Below, piece after piece: positions 22,440 to 33,338 of a stretch of 64,000 bases of DNA. Position 1 is the stretch's first letter; every line of letters begins with the position of its first letter. A model generated the notes under the pieces. It did no database searches. It was not told where the DNA came from and was given only the letters and a program-made list of their open reading frames with translations. The stretch covers positions 339,062,638 to 339,126,637 of the forward strand of contig NC_058521.1 of assembly GCF_904849725.1 (NCBI RefSeq). Reading direction: 5' to 3'. The stretch comes from Hordeum vulgare subsp. vulgare (taxonomy: Eukaryota > Streptophyta > Magnoliopsida > Poales > Poaceae). The translations under genes were made by a program, and so were the position numbers.

Positions 22440-23731
22440 TATGGTGGACTCATGTGGAATAACTTGGTTTTAAGTATTTTGGATGCACAAACACCATTCC
22501 CGCTTAGTACAGGTGGAGGCTAGCATAAGATTGAGGAGCGACCAGCTAGAGAGCAACAACGGTCATGAACATGCATTGAAAATAATCAACTTTGGACAAA
22601 GCATGAGTAGGATATAAACATTCTGAATTTAAATATCATGAAGGTTGCATTGGTTTTGAATCAATTACATGTTTACACATGGGCCAACTCAACCACTCGA
22701 ATTACTCAGAGGAAAATACAATACTACCATATCACATCATAACCATTTTAATGCATGTTGTCGCACAAGGTAAATCATTATCAACTCCTATCTATTTAAG
22801 CATGGCATGAAAATCTATGATCTCTAATTATCATCACAAACATGTTCACTCATGATATACTCAATCAAGATCGAAGGAGCTAACATATTTACAAAAACAA
22901 AAAACAAGAAGAGTTCATACCCATCTCCTTTGCCACGACCACTTCATCAAATGTCCTCGTTATTGCCTTTCACTTGCACGACCAAATGATGTGATAATAA
23001 TAAAAGTGCAATGGTGTCGTGGACTAAGCTAGAATGTGTAGGGCAGTTTTAAACAAAGGAGAAGACATGGTAATATTGGCTCTTTGTTAGGCCGGCAATA
23101 AGCATATGAGAGCCACTCATCATTTTCATTGTGGTCTTCACTTTTCAAGACTCAAGAAAAGAAAAATAAATTCAGATAAACACACTGAAATATTTTTGGA
23201 GTTTATGTTTTTCTTAATCAAGAAAAATAAATTAAAGGAAAAGAAGAACGAAAAAAACTATTTACACGGGAAAGCTCCAGACAAGCAAAAGGAAATCTTT
23301 TGGGGATTTCTTCTAATGCTACCACTAATTGAACGGAAAAGAAAAACTGAAAAGAAGCGAGAAATATTTTTGGATTTTCTAAAGTTTTTCAAACACACAA
23401 GAAGAAAGCGGAAAAATAAAGCTAATCATGGATATACAATGAAAGAGGATGAACTCCGAAAATTTATATGAAGTGTGTGAACATGAATGCAATGTCGGTG
23501 AGAAATACATACTCCCCCAAGATTAGGCTTTTTACTATCTTGGTAATCACCACTGTTAGTAACCATCAGGTCCAGAAAGTGCTCCTATGGTGAAACTTGA
23601 GCGTCCCAATCCCGGGCCTCGGCCTCTGCAGGAAATAACTCATTACGGTATGCCATTATGTTCTTCGGCTTGATGGTGTACCCGTTTTTGGCATGGAAGT
23701 TAAACAAAGAGGGTGCATGAGTAGTCTCGTC
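22440..23731 (-). other. 3' UTR of the polymerase-less gypsy element, proximal part
   Basis: Continues the sequence interrupted by the solo LTR: the shared module (TTGTGCATCC, then CCACATGAGTCCACCATACC on the minus strand) straddles the insertion. 23106-23480 is a purine-rich tract on the plus strand whose Lys-rich open frame I regard as chance. A second polypurine motif (ATCTTGGGGGAG, minus) lies near 23513-23524. Confidence 0.6.
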
Positions 23732-24609
23732 TTATACTAAGTTACAGCGAATGCCTTGCAATATATCAGTTGCCTGAGTGAAATGATGTTCTATCATAGA
23801 TTGGTGGTCAAGATAAACCGGGGGCAACAAATAATTAGTGGGGCGTATAACCACTTCAAAATACTTAGCCACGCATGTGGCATAAATACCACCATGAATC
23901 TTACCTTTGCTTCGGTTATGATGCAAGCGTCGCGCGACAATAGCTCATAGGTTGTAGGTGTTATTACCATAAAGTGTGTGGCGTAGAATAGTCAGAGTTG
24001 GGGCACTGAGACACCTACCATGCTCCATAGCAGTTATCCATTTTCCTATAAATAGAGCGAAATAATGCGCAGAAGGAAAATGCAAACAAGTGGCCCTGGC
24101 GTTTGATACGCCCCTAGTTTCCCTCACGGTTAAGGTGAGGAGGAAACCCTCAAATTCCTCACGCTTAGGCTTGCGTACCCCCCCCCCATCAGAGGGAAGC
24201 AAGCAAATTTCACAAAATCTATCAAGAGGCAATTCATAGGTTGTTGCATATAAGTCAAAACGTACGGTGGGAGCATCGAGCGTGTTCATGAATAGAAGTT
24301 TTGAAAAAAGGAATTAGTAAGGACATAGTATTGATCACACTTATCTGTGAGGAAGTTGGTCAGCCCAACATTTGCAACGAAATGCATGAATTCTTCATAA
24401 AAACCAACTTCACTCATGAAGGGTGTATGTGGCCGTTCACAAGGCCTAACATGTGTGTTGCGAAAGATCTTGATGTTACTATACCGAGTCCTTCCCGCAA
24501 CTCCTTTGGGGATCCCGATCGAAGAACCCTTCCTTGAAGACCATCTCCTTAAGAAGTTTATTTTCCTCCACACAATTTCTGAAATTTTTGGACCACAAAA
24601 ATATGTCAA
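23732..24609 (-). pseudogene. accessory ORF of unknown function between gag-protease and the 3' LTR, degenerate
   Basis: Three minus-strand frames join end to end: 24609-24286, 24289-23945 and 23926-23732, with frameshifts near 24288 and 23940. Recognisable segments are GFYEEFMHFVANVGLTNFLT, then CDQYYVLTNSFFQNF, then DRFCEICLLPSD, then RETRGVSNARATCLHFPSAH, then NRSKGKIHGGIYATCVAK. I have a memory of this protein type accompanying Triticeae gypsy elements, but know no function and can name no catalytic motif. The CEIC pair could bind metal. It is preceded by a promoter-like hairpin region (24830-25060), which suggests its own transcript rather than synthesis as part of gag-pol. It reads in the same direction as gag. 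Confidence 0.6.
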
Positions 24610-24829
24610 TTAAACTTTATGAGAATGATAGCAACTACTCACATGGGTACTTAGGAGCTATATCAAGCATTCTTGCTACCTAGAACTCAAATATTTTAAC
24701 ATGCAAGACCATTTTCTGTAGCACCAAGTGCAGAAATTTATGAGAAATATAAAACACTAAGGAAAAAACTAATTGGAGAGATGGAGGAGCCGCATACCAA
24801 GGACCAACTTCCTCAAAACAGGTTTAAAA

Positions 24830-25060
24830 CTGTTTTTTGAGCAAAGAGATCGAAAATTTCAGTTTGCGGAGGAAGAACACGGGAGAGAGAGACATGAAAA
24901 TTTTCACGAGGTAGTGGATGATGTGAGCTGAAGGGATAAGGTAGGGGGCATGTGGGTCCCACAAGCCATCAGGGCGCGACCAAGGGGGCGCCCTGTTGGC
25001 TTGTGGCCCATAGGTGCGTCTCCATGTTGTTATTTTTATGCCAAAGTCTCTCATTTATTC
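24830..25060 (-). promoter_or_regulatory. internal promoter-like region with LTR-type hairpin
   Basis: Contains CCACAAGCC (24959-24967) and GGCTTGTGG (24998-25006), with inner arms CAGGGCGC (24970-24977) and GCGCCCTG (24988-24995). This is the architecture of the LTR hairpins in this window, but it lies inside the element, upstream (on the minus strand) of the accessory ORF. The surrounding bases also resemble LTR U3. A clear TATA box is not visible. Confidence 0.55.
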
Positions 25061-25333
25061 CAGAAAAATCATGTTAAAATTTTACGGCATTATGAGACAT
25101 TTAATTTTTGGGTCATTTTTCTATGGTACGGAAAAGTCAGAAAACAGGGTAATCACCGCATTTTATTTTTCTATAGCTAAGAGAACAAAGAATAAACTTG
25201 GGGTACACACAGTTATGAATACTCAATTCATCAATCACATGTCTTTCAAAAAGGATCCATTAATAAGGTTGATCAAGTCTTCTTAATAACCATTTGTGAT
25301 TAACATGAAACTAAAGAATATTTTTGTACATCA

Positions 25334-26784
25334 CTAGGTTGCCTCTATGGGGATCTGCATGTCCCCTACAATAAGATTATGGTATTTCTTTTTCTTGGAA
25401 GTAGGTAGAGGGATTGTAAAATCTCCAATCATGACCGTGGGAATAGGCTCAATGGCATTAATATTGTTAACCAGAGTTTGCTTCTTTGAAAAATGCAGTG
25501 TATGTTGCTTGCCATTAACATGAAAAGTGACCTTGCTTTTGTTCCATTCAATAACAGCCCCTCCAGTATTTAGAAAAGGTCTACTAAGGATGATCGACAT
25601 ATAGTCATCCTCGGGGATATCAGGAATAACAAAGTCTGTTAAGATAGTAACATTTGCAACCACAACGGGGACGTCCTCGCAAATTCCTATAGGTAAAGCA
25701 GTTGATTTGTCAGGCATTTGCAAAGATATCTCAGTGGGTGTAAGCTTATCCAATTCAAGTCTTTTGTAAAGGGAGAAAGGCATAACACTAACACCAGCTC
25801 CTAAATCACATAAAGTGGTTTTAACATAATTTATTCTAAGAGAGCAAGGTATTGTGGGTATTCCCGGGTCTCCCAACTTCTTAGGTATTCCACAATCAAA
25901 AGAGTAATTAGCATGCATAGTAGCAATTTCAGTGTCGGGTATCTTTCTTTTATTGGTAATAATATCCTTCTTGTACTTAGCATACGGAGGCATTTTCAAT
26001 ATATCACTCAAGCGAGTGCACAAAAAGACATGTCTAATCATTTCAGCAAAGCGTTCAAAATCTTCATCGTCCCTACTTTTAGAAGACTTTTGAGGGAATG
26101 GCATGGGTTTTTGAACCCATGTCTATCTTTCCCTTCCATGTTTTCTTGCAACAAAGTCTCTCTTATCATAACGTTTACTTTTAGGAGGTGGCTTATCAAG
26201 ACCCTCAGCACGTGCTATATCAACATCATTATTAGGTTCCTTATTACTACCTGGTGGATCTTCTACGTGAACATCATTTTATCATTATCATTATAATTAT
26301 GTTCATGTTCGCTACCAGATTGTGTCTCAGCATCAGAAATGGAAACATCATTATGATTCTCAGCAGATTTTTCAATATCAGGTTCACTAGGGGCATGCGA
26401 AGTCCTACCATTTTTCTTTTTTATTTTTCTTCTTAGTAGGACTAGGAGTATCATCATTAATTTTCTGAGAATCCTATTCTATTTTTTAGGGTGGCCTTCA
26501 GGATAAAGAGGTTCCTAAGTCATTCTACCTCCTCTAGTCATTACTCTAACAGAATGATCATTAATATTGTTCATCTCAGCAAGCAAATTATTTTGTGACT
26601 TAGCTACTTGATCTAGTTGGGTGTGAACCATAGAAGCATGTTTACCTAGACCTTTCACAACATTAGCAATTCTAAACATCAAATCACTTAGGCGATCTAT
26701 CATCATGGCATTATTATTCAATTGTTCCTTAACATAGTTATTGAAGTGTTCCTGTTTAACAATGTAATAGTCAAATTCATCCAT
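25334..26784 (-). pseudogene. gypsy gag C-terminal region and aspartic protease, degenerate
   Basis: The minus-strand segment 26784-26515 is a helical gag part (VKEQLNNNAMMIDRLSDLMF). An acidic, frame-shifted linker follows (26457-26263), then an open frame from 26104 to 25334 (256 residues). That frame carries a retropepsin-like domain: NYVKTTLCDLGAGVSVMPFS, with the Asp-Leu-Gly-Ala motif in place of the usual Asp-Thr/Ser-Gly, and later a ILSRPFLNT flap-side motif. Asp-Leu-Gly-Ala is common in this gypsy group, so the site may be functional. The frame stops after PIEAT and no RT follows. Gag is truncated upstream at 26976. Confidence 0.78.
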
Positions 26785-27550
26785 GCATTAATCATGAGTC
26801 TTAGCATAAGGTATATCATTTTTAGTGAAGGGACGAAGAAGGTTTACCTCTACTACCTGTGTCGGGGTATCAAGTCCATGTATTTCTTCAGTCGGTGGTA
26901 ATTTTTTGACATCCTCAATTTTAATACCTTTCTCATTCATAGATCTTTTTTGCTTCTTGCATATCTCTAGGGCTCATGTGACATCCCCGGATTATGCTAC
27001 AGTAATCATTGTAATCAAGCTACAGTAACATGGGGATTAAGCTAATCCCTTTTTCTAATCCAAGTATGATCAATGTTGGAATCAAATGCTAATTCATTTC
27101 TTACAACTCAAATTCATTTGGAAAGTGTATTAAATTGTTTTTGCAAACCAGGAATCAAAAATCATGTATAGGTTTCAAATATTCCCTAGGCATTTCTAAA
27201 ATTGCAAACCACATTTTGTAAGGTGTTTAGTGCCTCTAAAACAATTTATTACAAGCCAATACAATTATTAAATTCCCTTTTTGATTTTGGTTATTTTCAA
27301 ATGATTTCTAAAGACCCGCAACCTTGTCATGGAGTACCACAAATTGCATTAAGTATAATGGACCGAGTCCCATATTTTTACAAAAGTGTTTTGGGTTAGT
27401 AAAATAAATAAAACAAAAATAAATAAAAAATAAAAAATAAAATTGAAAAAGGAAAAGGTAAATAAAAGAGAACCCCCTCCCCCTGTGCTGGGTCTCGGCC
27501 CAAATGGCCGGCCCAGCTGAGCCAAACGACCAACCCACCTACCCCGAGGA

Positions 27551-27560
27551 GTATAAAACC
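27551..27560 (+). promoter_or_regulatory. TATA box of the 3.85-kb LTR
   Basis: GTATAAAACC followed by C/A-rich sequence; sits 575 bp into the LTR. Motif and position only. Confidence 0.55.
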
Positions 27561-28235
27561 CCCAAAAAACGTAATCCCACTACCATCCTCATTTCCTCCC
27601 CCTCCCCCTAGTCCCCCAACCCCCCCAGCGGCTGCTCTCGCGCGCGCGCGCCCGGCCGGATCCAGTCCTTCCCGGTGCAGCGCCGACCCCAGCCGGCCAC
27701 CGCGCCCCGCCGGCCTCCTCCCCGTCGTCGGCCTCCCTCACCTCGCCCCCGAGATGGTGTCTCCCCCTACACCGATTGTGAGACTGCCCCTCTCCTCCTT
27801 CCCCTCTCTAGTCCACCGACCATAGTGTCTCCTCCCCCCTGTCACCCCGCTCACGGCCTCGCCTCGCGCTCGCCACGGCCGGGCCGCACCCTCTTCACGC
27901 CCGCGTGCCTTGCCCCTACTAGCCGCTCGAGCTCGTCGCTGCCACGTCCCTCCAACCGGGCCGCACTCTCTCCCCGCCCGCATGTCTTGCCCCTACTAGC
28001 CGCGCCGGCTCGTCGCGGCCACATCCCTCCGGCCACCGCGCCGCGCCCGCACACGCGCTCCCTGTGCGGTCACTCGTCGTCGCACGCTCCTAAGCCCGCA
28101 TTGCGCCGCCCCCTGGCCACCCGTCGTCGGGTGTTGCCGCTGCTTGCCTCGGCCACATCCGCGCCACTGCCTCGTGCTCGATTTTGGTTAGTGAGGATTA
28201 ACCCCCCCATGGCCCAATGAAAAATGGGGTCTCAA

Positions 28236-28300
28236 CCCCCAATAATAATAATAATAATAAAGATAATATATATATATATATATTATTAATAATAATGAAT
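28236..28300 (+). repeat. microsatellite: (AAT)n followed by (AT)n
   Basis: Seven or so AAT units, then about ten AT units, then ATT/AAT units, inside the LTR. Confidence 0.85.
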
Positions 28301-30831
28301 TAATCAATTAATTAGATAAGTATTTAATAGATGATTAATTAGTTAACCTAATTAACCCCTAATTAATTTGCCTAATTAACTCAACAATTAATTAAGCTAA
28401 TTAATTAGGTTAATTATACCTAAGTTGTTTAATAAATTTTGTTAGTTAATTAGTAGTCAATGACATGTAGGACCCACTCGTTAGTTGACGAGTCAAGAGG
28501 ACTGTTGACTAGTGATGTCAGCATGACATCATGCTAATGTCATAATTAAATTTATTATTTAAAATAATTATATTTAATTTCAGAATAACAAGAAAAGTTG
28601 TAAAAAATAATATAAAATAATCTGTAACCCACATGAAAATATTTTGTACATGAAAGTTGATCAAAAAAACCAAACGAACCCGGATACGCTATCCGTTCGT
28701 GTGTCACGTGCCCCCTAGCATAGCGAACGTGGAAGTTTTCCGTCGTTTTCACGTGTCCGGTAGTAGCCACACACCCGGGAAATGTCGTCACATATTTTCC
28801 CGATCCGTCCAAGACGTGTAGTACATCATTAGCTCATGCCTAGCACTGCTTGTTAATATGTCATGCATATTGAAGCACTTGTTTGCTGTTATTTATTGTT
28901 TCTTCCACCTCTTCTCTCCGGTATATGCCAACACTAACGTTGATGTCGGGTACGACTACCCTCCTGGAGACCAGTCTTTTGCAGAAGAGCAACAAGGTAA
29001 GCAACCTCCTTGATCATTCCTATATCGCCCATTCATTCTCCCTCATGCTTTCATTAGATTTTGATACTGTTGTAGATAGCTCCTATTCTCACGCATAGCC
29101 TGTTTTTGATAAATTACTATTATACTCTACTGTACATTAAATGCTTAGCATAGGTGGCGCAATGATCCCCATTGACCCCTTAGTCCTAGTTGCCCCCGTT
29201 TTATCATCAAGTCTCGATCTACTGATCGACGAGACGAGACCCATCACATCACTCACACCCCCCTTGTTGTACGACGTTGGAGAGCTACTATCGAGTACCG
29301 ATGGTGACACCTCGTTACGTACTCCTGATGTTAGCTTTGTAGTGTAGTTAATCTGCGGTGGTTTATCGAGGGTGGTTCCTCCTTCACCACCTACGATAAC
29401 GACTCTGTCATGCAACCCCTCAAGCGTGGACCATCAAGGGTGATTCCTCCCTAGTCACCTTGATGGTTACATCATTCGCAATCCATCGAGGGTGATACCT
29501 CGGGTCCCTCTGATGTTACAGCCACATGGTTACTTGAACTTACTACTGGAAACATGTTGAAAGGTGTGTTGCGGGTAGACTCCCGTGTGGATGTGATGAG
29601 GCGTGGCCGGGCATTCTTGGCCCTTACCACACATCCTCGAGATGGGGTGACGGGACCACATATCATGGATTGTTGATCGTCGTCGCAGTCTTAATTAAAA
29701 TGCTAATGGGATTTGGGTATTCGGTTTGAGTTGGTCATAGAACTTTTCGCACTAACCTTCATGTGGGGGAAGTTATGGGTACTCGACGTCGTAGTATCAA
29801 CCGAAGCTCTTCAGACATCAGAAATGGAGTGGCGCGCGCCCGAGTGGTCCGCGTAAGCATTGTTCTTGTATAAGAGGTGCGAGTCTGACCTCGGGCGGCC
29901 ATGCATCATGCAGGAGTGCAAAGGGTGATGGGCCCATGACCCCTGCACGCTTATCAAGAGTTTATCAAGCGTATTGGGTAATTTTGTGCACCCTTGAACG
30001 GATGAAAATTAACTATTTGAATAGCCGTGTGCGCCGTTACAAGACGACTTGGAATTGTATCCCGATCTAATACAACTAGAACTGTTACTTAACTAGAAAG
30101 TTTTGGCTCCGAGATTGCTTTCTCGCAAGGAGTCGAGAAAGAATCTCTCGGCGTGATTTAATTAAATTTGCTGCAATAATATGGCTATGTATGTGTTTTG
30201 TTCAACTCTCGTCTAATGCTACAAGACACTAAAGATGCTAGTCTTTGATAGGACTGGTCCCTTCGCTCTATTCTTGCATTGCTGCACACAGTGCAAATAT
30301 AACCCCCATTTATTTGATACTGATGTATACTTAGCATAGTTCTGATGTCAGTCTTGCGAGTATTTTCGATGATTACTCGTTGTTGTTTTGCTACCCCTTT
30401 TCCCATTGATACGATTGCCGCGACCAGATGATGAAGCCCGAGAGATGGTGTATCCCGCCGATGACGTCTACTACCCTCGTCGGTGCCTACTACTATGTGG
30501 AGTCTGCTGACAACCACGGGTAGTTCAGGAGGTTCCCAGGTAGGAGGCCTCGCCTCGTTCGATCTATGTATCTTTTGTGCTAGCCTTCTCTAAGGCATTA
30601 CCTTGTTTTATGTGTGTACTCGGATATTTTGTTGCTTCCGCTGACTCGTGAGTTTCTCAAGCTTCTGTATTCGAGCCCTCGAGGCCCCTGGCTTGTAATA
30701 TGAAGCTTGTATGCTTTTTCTTTTATTTGTGTCTAGAGTCGTGTTGTGATATCTTCTCGTGAGTCCCTAATCTTGGTCGTACGCATTCCGTGTACGTTTA
30801 GCGTACGATCAAAATTGGGGGCATCACAAGT

Positions 30832-30841
30832 TGGTATCAGA
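30832..30841 (+). other. primer binding site (initiator tRNA-Met)
   Basis: TGGTATCAGA, three bases after the LTR; ten of the twelve canonical bases match before divergence. Confidence 0.8.
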
Positions 30842-31149
30842 CCCGACTGCCTATAGGTAGCCCCGTTTCCAACTCCTTGGCCTAAGTTGAGTCTAGTACT
30901 TGAAAAACTTTTACTAACATTGTTGTGTGGCTTACAGGCCCACATCTCAATCGGGTCGTATTAGTATATTTTACTCCTCTTCTATACTCTAGGTTCTCAT
31001 CTCTCTTCTCTTTCGGGTTAAAGATTTTGCTAACTCTAACATAAGGTTCTCGTAATCACGTCAACCCGGAGAGCTGGATCATCTACTAGTGTTCTTCTGA
31101 AAATATATTACACACACTATCATTTGACATCCTTAAACCTTCTTTTCCG

Positions 31150-31840
31150 ATGCGTCCCGCGAGACATGTCGTACCCGTGACTAAGGATGTCGATGTGACT
31201 GGGTTCCCGGCCATTCTGGTCGACCTCTTGACCAGGTTGGGATATCGCTGGTACCCCGAGTACACTGTGTACGAGGACTTCCACTGGGTCAACCAGGAGC
31301 AGTACCATGTTGAGGTTCGCATCTACGATTGGGAGGACATATCCACCAACGAGCTACACACCTTCTACGGAGTTGGGGTGACGATTGATATGGTCGTCCA
31401 TGATGCTGCCTATATCACTATCACCCGCCTTCGTGCAGCGCACCCCCGCTTGGAGGAGACTGCATTCACATACATCCCATATGCTCTTGTTGGGCATGAG
31501 ACTGGATCTGATCTCACTGCCTACACTTTCTTTGTTTGGGAGCACAACGACCGATCCAACGTCGCTGTGTGTACCCCCTACATGAGTCGTCGCTAGGACC
31601 CACAGTTTTTGGTGCAGTACACTGAGGCGCTGGATTGTGCCTTCCGAGCTTTGACTGTTGAGTTGTACGCCATGCATACCCGTCTTTACGATGCGATGAC
31701 CTAGTTGTTGCCAGAAGTCAGCACGAGGATCCATCCTGAGTACATCCTCTACCCGTGCAAGATAGAGCTGCCATTGGGCCTCGAGTGGTCTGCTTTTGGA
31801 GGTCGTACTCCTTTGTGTGGACCTACATGAGTCACAAGAG
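31150..31840 (+). pseudogene. accessory ORF upstream of gag, unknown function
   Basis: An open frame from the ATG at 31150 gives 148 residues (MRPARHVVPVTKDVDVTGFP) to a TAG at 31594, and the same frame then reads on past two more stops (DPQFLVQYTEALDCAFRAL, LPLGLEWSAFGG) to about 31830. The protein begins with a compact globular-looking part (GYRWYPEYTVYEDF, IYDWEDISTNELHTFYG). I recall proteins of this type upstream of gag in Triticeae gypsy elements, but no function is known to me. It is in the sense direction between the primer binding site and gag, so it could be the first ORF of the genomic RNA. Confidence 0.55.
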
Positions 31841-31897
31841 GATGCAGAATCCTGCCCTAGATTCTTCTATTAGGGTCACCGCCAGTTACCCGCGGTC

Positions 31898-32134
31898 AGT
31901 CATTGTCTCCTATGTTGATGTAGCATTATCACTTTGTCTAGTTGTTGTATCCCTCCATCGCATGCCTGTGTGCCACCTAGTGAGTCCAGGTTATTGCCAA
32001 ATTTCGAATTTCGATTTTAGTCGTTGTCTCCGACATGGATGTACCATTATCGCTATGTCTCGTTGTTGTATCCCTCCACCACATGTGTGCGTGCCGCCTA
32101 GTGAGTCCAGGTTATCGCCAAATTTCGAACTTGT
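31898..32134 (+). repeat. imperfect tandem duplication, two units of about 120 bp
   Basis: Unit 1 (31898-32018) and unit 2 (32019-32134) share AGTC-TTGTCTCC, GTTGTTGTATCCCTCCA and CCTAGTGAGTCCAGGTTAT. A third partial start (AGTCGTTGG) follows at 32135. It lies in the spacer between the accessory ORF and gag. Confidence 0.75.
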
Positions 32135-32299
32135 AGTCGTTGGTCTGTAATCAAACTTATGTATGGATATGTATGTCGAACTTGACTACTATGGAGTATC
32201 TATCTCATTTTCCTTTCGTTATGCTTGATTACTTCATGAATGATTCCATACCCCGTGCAATTACATTATGCTAAACTACCCCTATTAATGTTTAGCAGG

Positions 32300-33338
32300 A
32301 TGGTTAAACCAGCTGGCCGCCCGAGTGGTGCTGCCAACAATCCACCACCCTACCCCTTGAATATATGGCTGGGATGATCCAACAGTTTTAAACTGAACCA
32401 CCAGTTTATACAAGGGCTCATGGACCAGTTCCCAAGGCCGAACATGAACCAGCGGCAAGGCGTGACACTGCAAGACTTCTGCCGCCTTAACCCTGCGGTT
32501 TACCGCAACTCAACTTAGCCTCTTGATGCTGATGACTGGCTCTGTGGCATCGCTTATGAGCTGGAGTCTGCCAATGTTCCCCTGGAAAGCTATGTTAACT
32601 CCGCGGCTTACTTCGTGAAGGGTCCTACTGCTCAATGGTGGGACAGTCACAAGCGTTCTCAGCCTGCTGGAACTATCATCACCTCTACGGAGTTCCAAGA
32701 TGCTTTCCATGCCCGCTACATTCCTCAGGAAATCATGGACCGGAATAAGCGTGAGTTCCGCAACCTCGTGCAAGGCAACAAAACTATGGATCCTTATCAG
32801 CAGGAATTTCTAGACTTATCTTGCTACGCTGAAGAATACATTGCAACTGATGCTCACAGACAGGAGAAGTTCCGTGATGGCCTCCACCCTTAAATCAAAC
32901 TGGCACTCCTTGTTCAGGACTATAATAATTTCTCCATCTTAGTGAACAAGGCCATTCAGGTTGAAAATGGTCTAGGAGAATACAAGGATAGCAGCAAGCG
33001 CAACCATGACATGGGTTCATCTTCGGGCTCATTTGCATAGAAGCGGAAGATCTGGATTTCCCACAACATGTACCATGCACCTGCTCCTGCTCCAAGGTCG
33101 TCTTATGATGCAGCTCGTGTGCCTCCTCCACCAGCTAGGCGGCCGAGGCTTCCACCTCCACCACTACGAGCTCCTCCTTTCCGTCCTGAGGATGGGTTGT
33201 GCTTCAAGTGTGGCAGCCCAAGTCATCATGCTAAAGACTGCACACAAAATCAGAATCGGCTCGTACTTCCCTCAACTGCCAGTGGCAACAATCAGAATCG
33301 CAACAACAATGCCAAGCCTGCTTATGTTCGCGGTGCCA
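32300..33338 (+). pseudogene. gypsy gag with zinc knuckle, degenerate
   Basis: Reads in one frame from the ATG at 32300 (MVKPAGRPSG) through four in-frame stops (after IWLG near 32375, and near 32517, 32891 and 33038). The capsid domain is clear: PLDADDWLCGIAYELESANV, AYFVKGPTAQWWDSH and FQDAFHARYIPQEIM. A Pro/Arg-rich linker and an intact CX2CX4HX4C knuckle follow (CFKCGSPSHHAKDC at about 33200-33241). Two of the stops read as CAG-to-TAG changes. The frame ends at 33338, where a solo LARD LTR is inserted; the same polyprotein resumes at 36410. Confidence 0.85.

Larger units (their letters stand above)
17567..26976 (-). mobile_element. gypsy element without polymerase (minus strand), 3' LTR to gag, cut by a nested element
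   Basis: In element order (right to left): gag with protease (26784-25334), a promoter-like hairpin region (about 25060-24830), accessory ORF (24609-23732), 3' UTR (interrupted by a solo LTR), polypurine tract and 3' LTR (18950-17567). No RT, RNase H or integrase lies between protease and accessory ORF, so this is a non-autonomous architecture rather than simple decay. Its gag is interrupted at 26976 by the plus-strand element; the 5' LTR must lie beyond the window. It is itself inserted in the LTR at 16550. Confidence 0.78.
26977..30828 (+). repeat. 5' LTR of the gypsy element, 3852 bp
   Basis: Begins TGTGACATCCCCGGATTATG and ends GGGGGCATCACA. The right edge is fixed by the primer binding site three bases later. 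A TATA box (GTATAAAACC at 27551) precedes a GC-rich 600-bp stretch (27600-28210) and then AT-rich sequence. Proline- and arginine-rich open frames in the GC-rich part exist on both strands and look like composition effects. No gene seen. Confidence 0.85.

Noticed and set aside
23106..23471. Lys-rich 121-residue frame
   Set aside because: A-rich tract antisense to the 3' UTR of a retrotransposon; no domain.
27675..28220. 181-residue Pro/Arg-rich frame
   Set aside because: Sits just downstream of the LTR TATA box in GC-rich R/U5 sequence; low complexity, no domain, opposite strand equally open.
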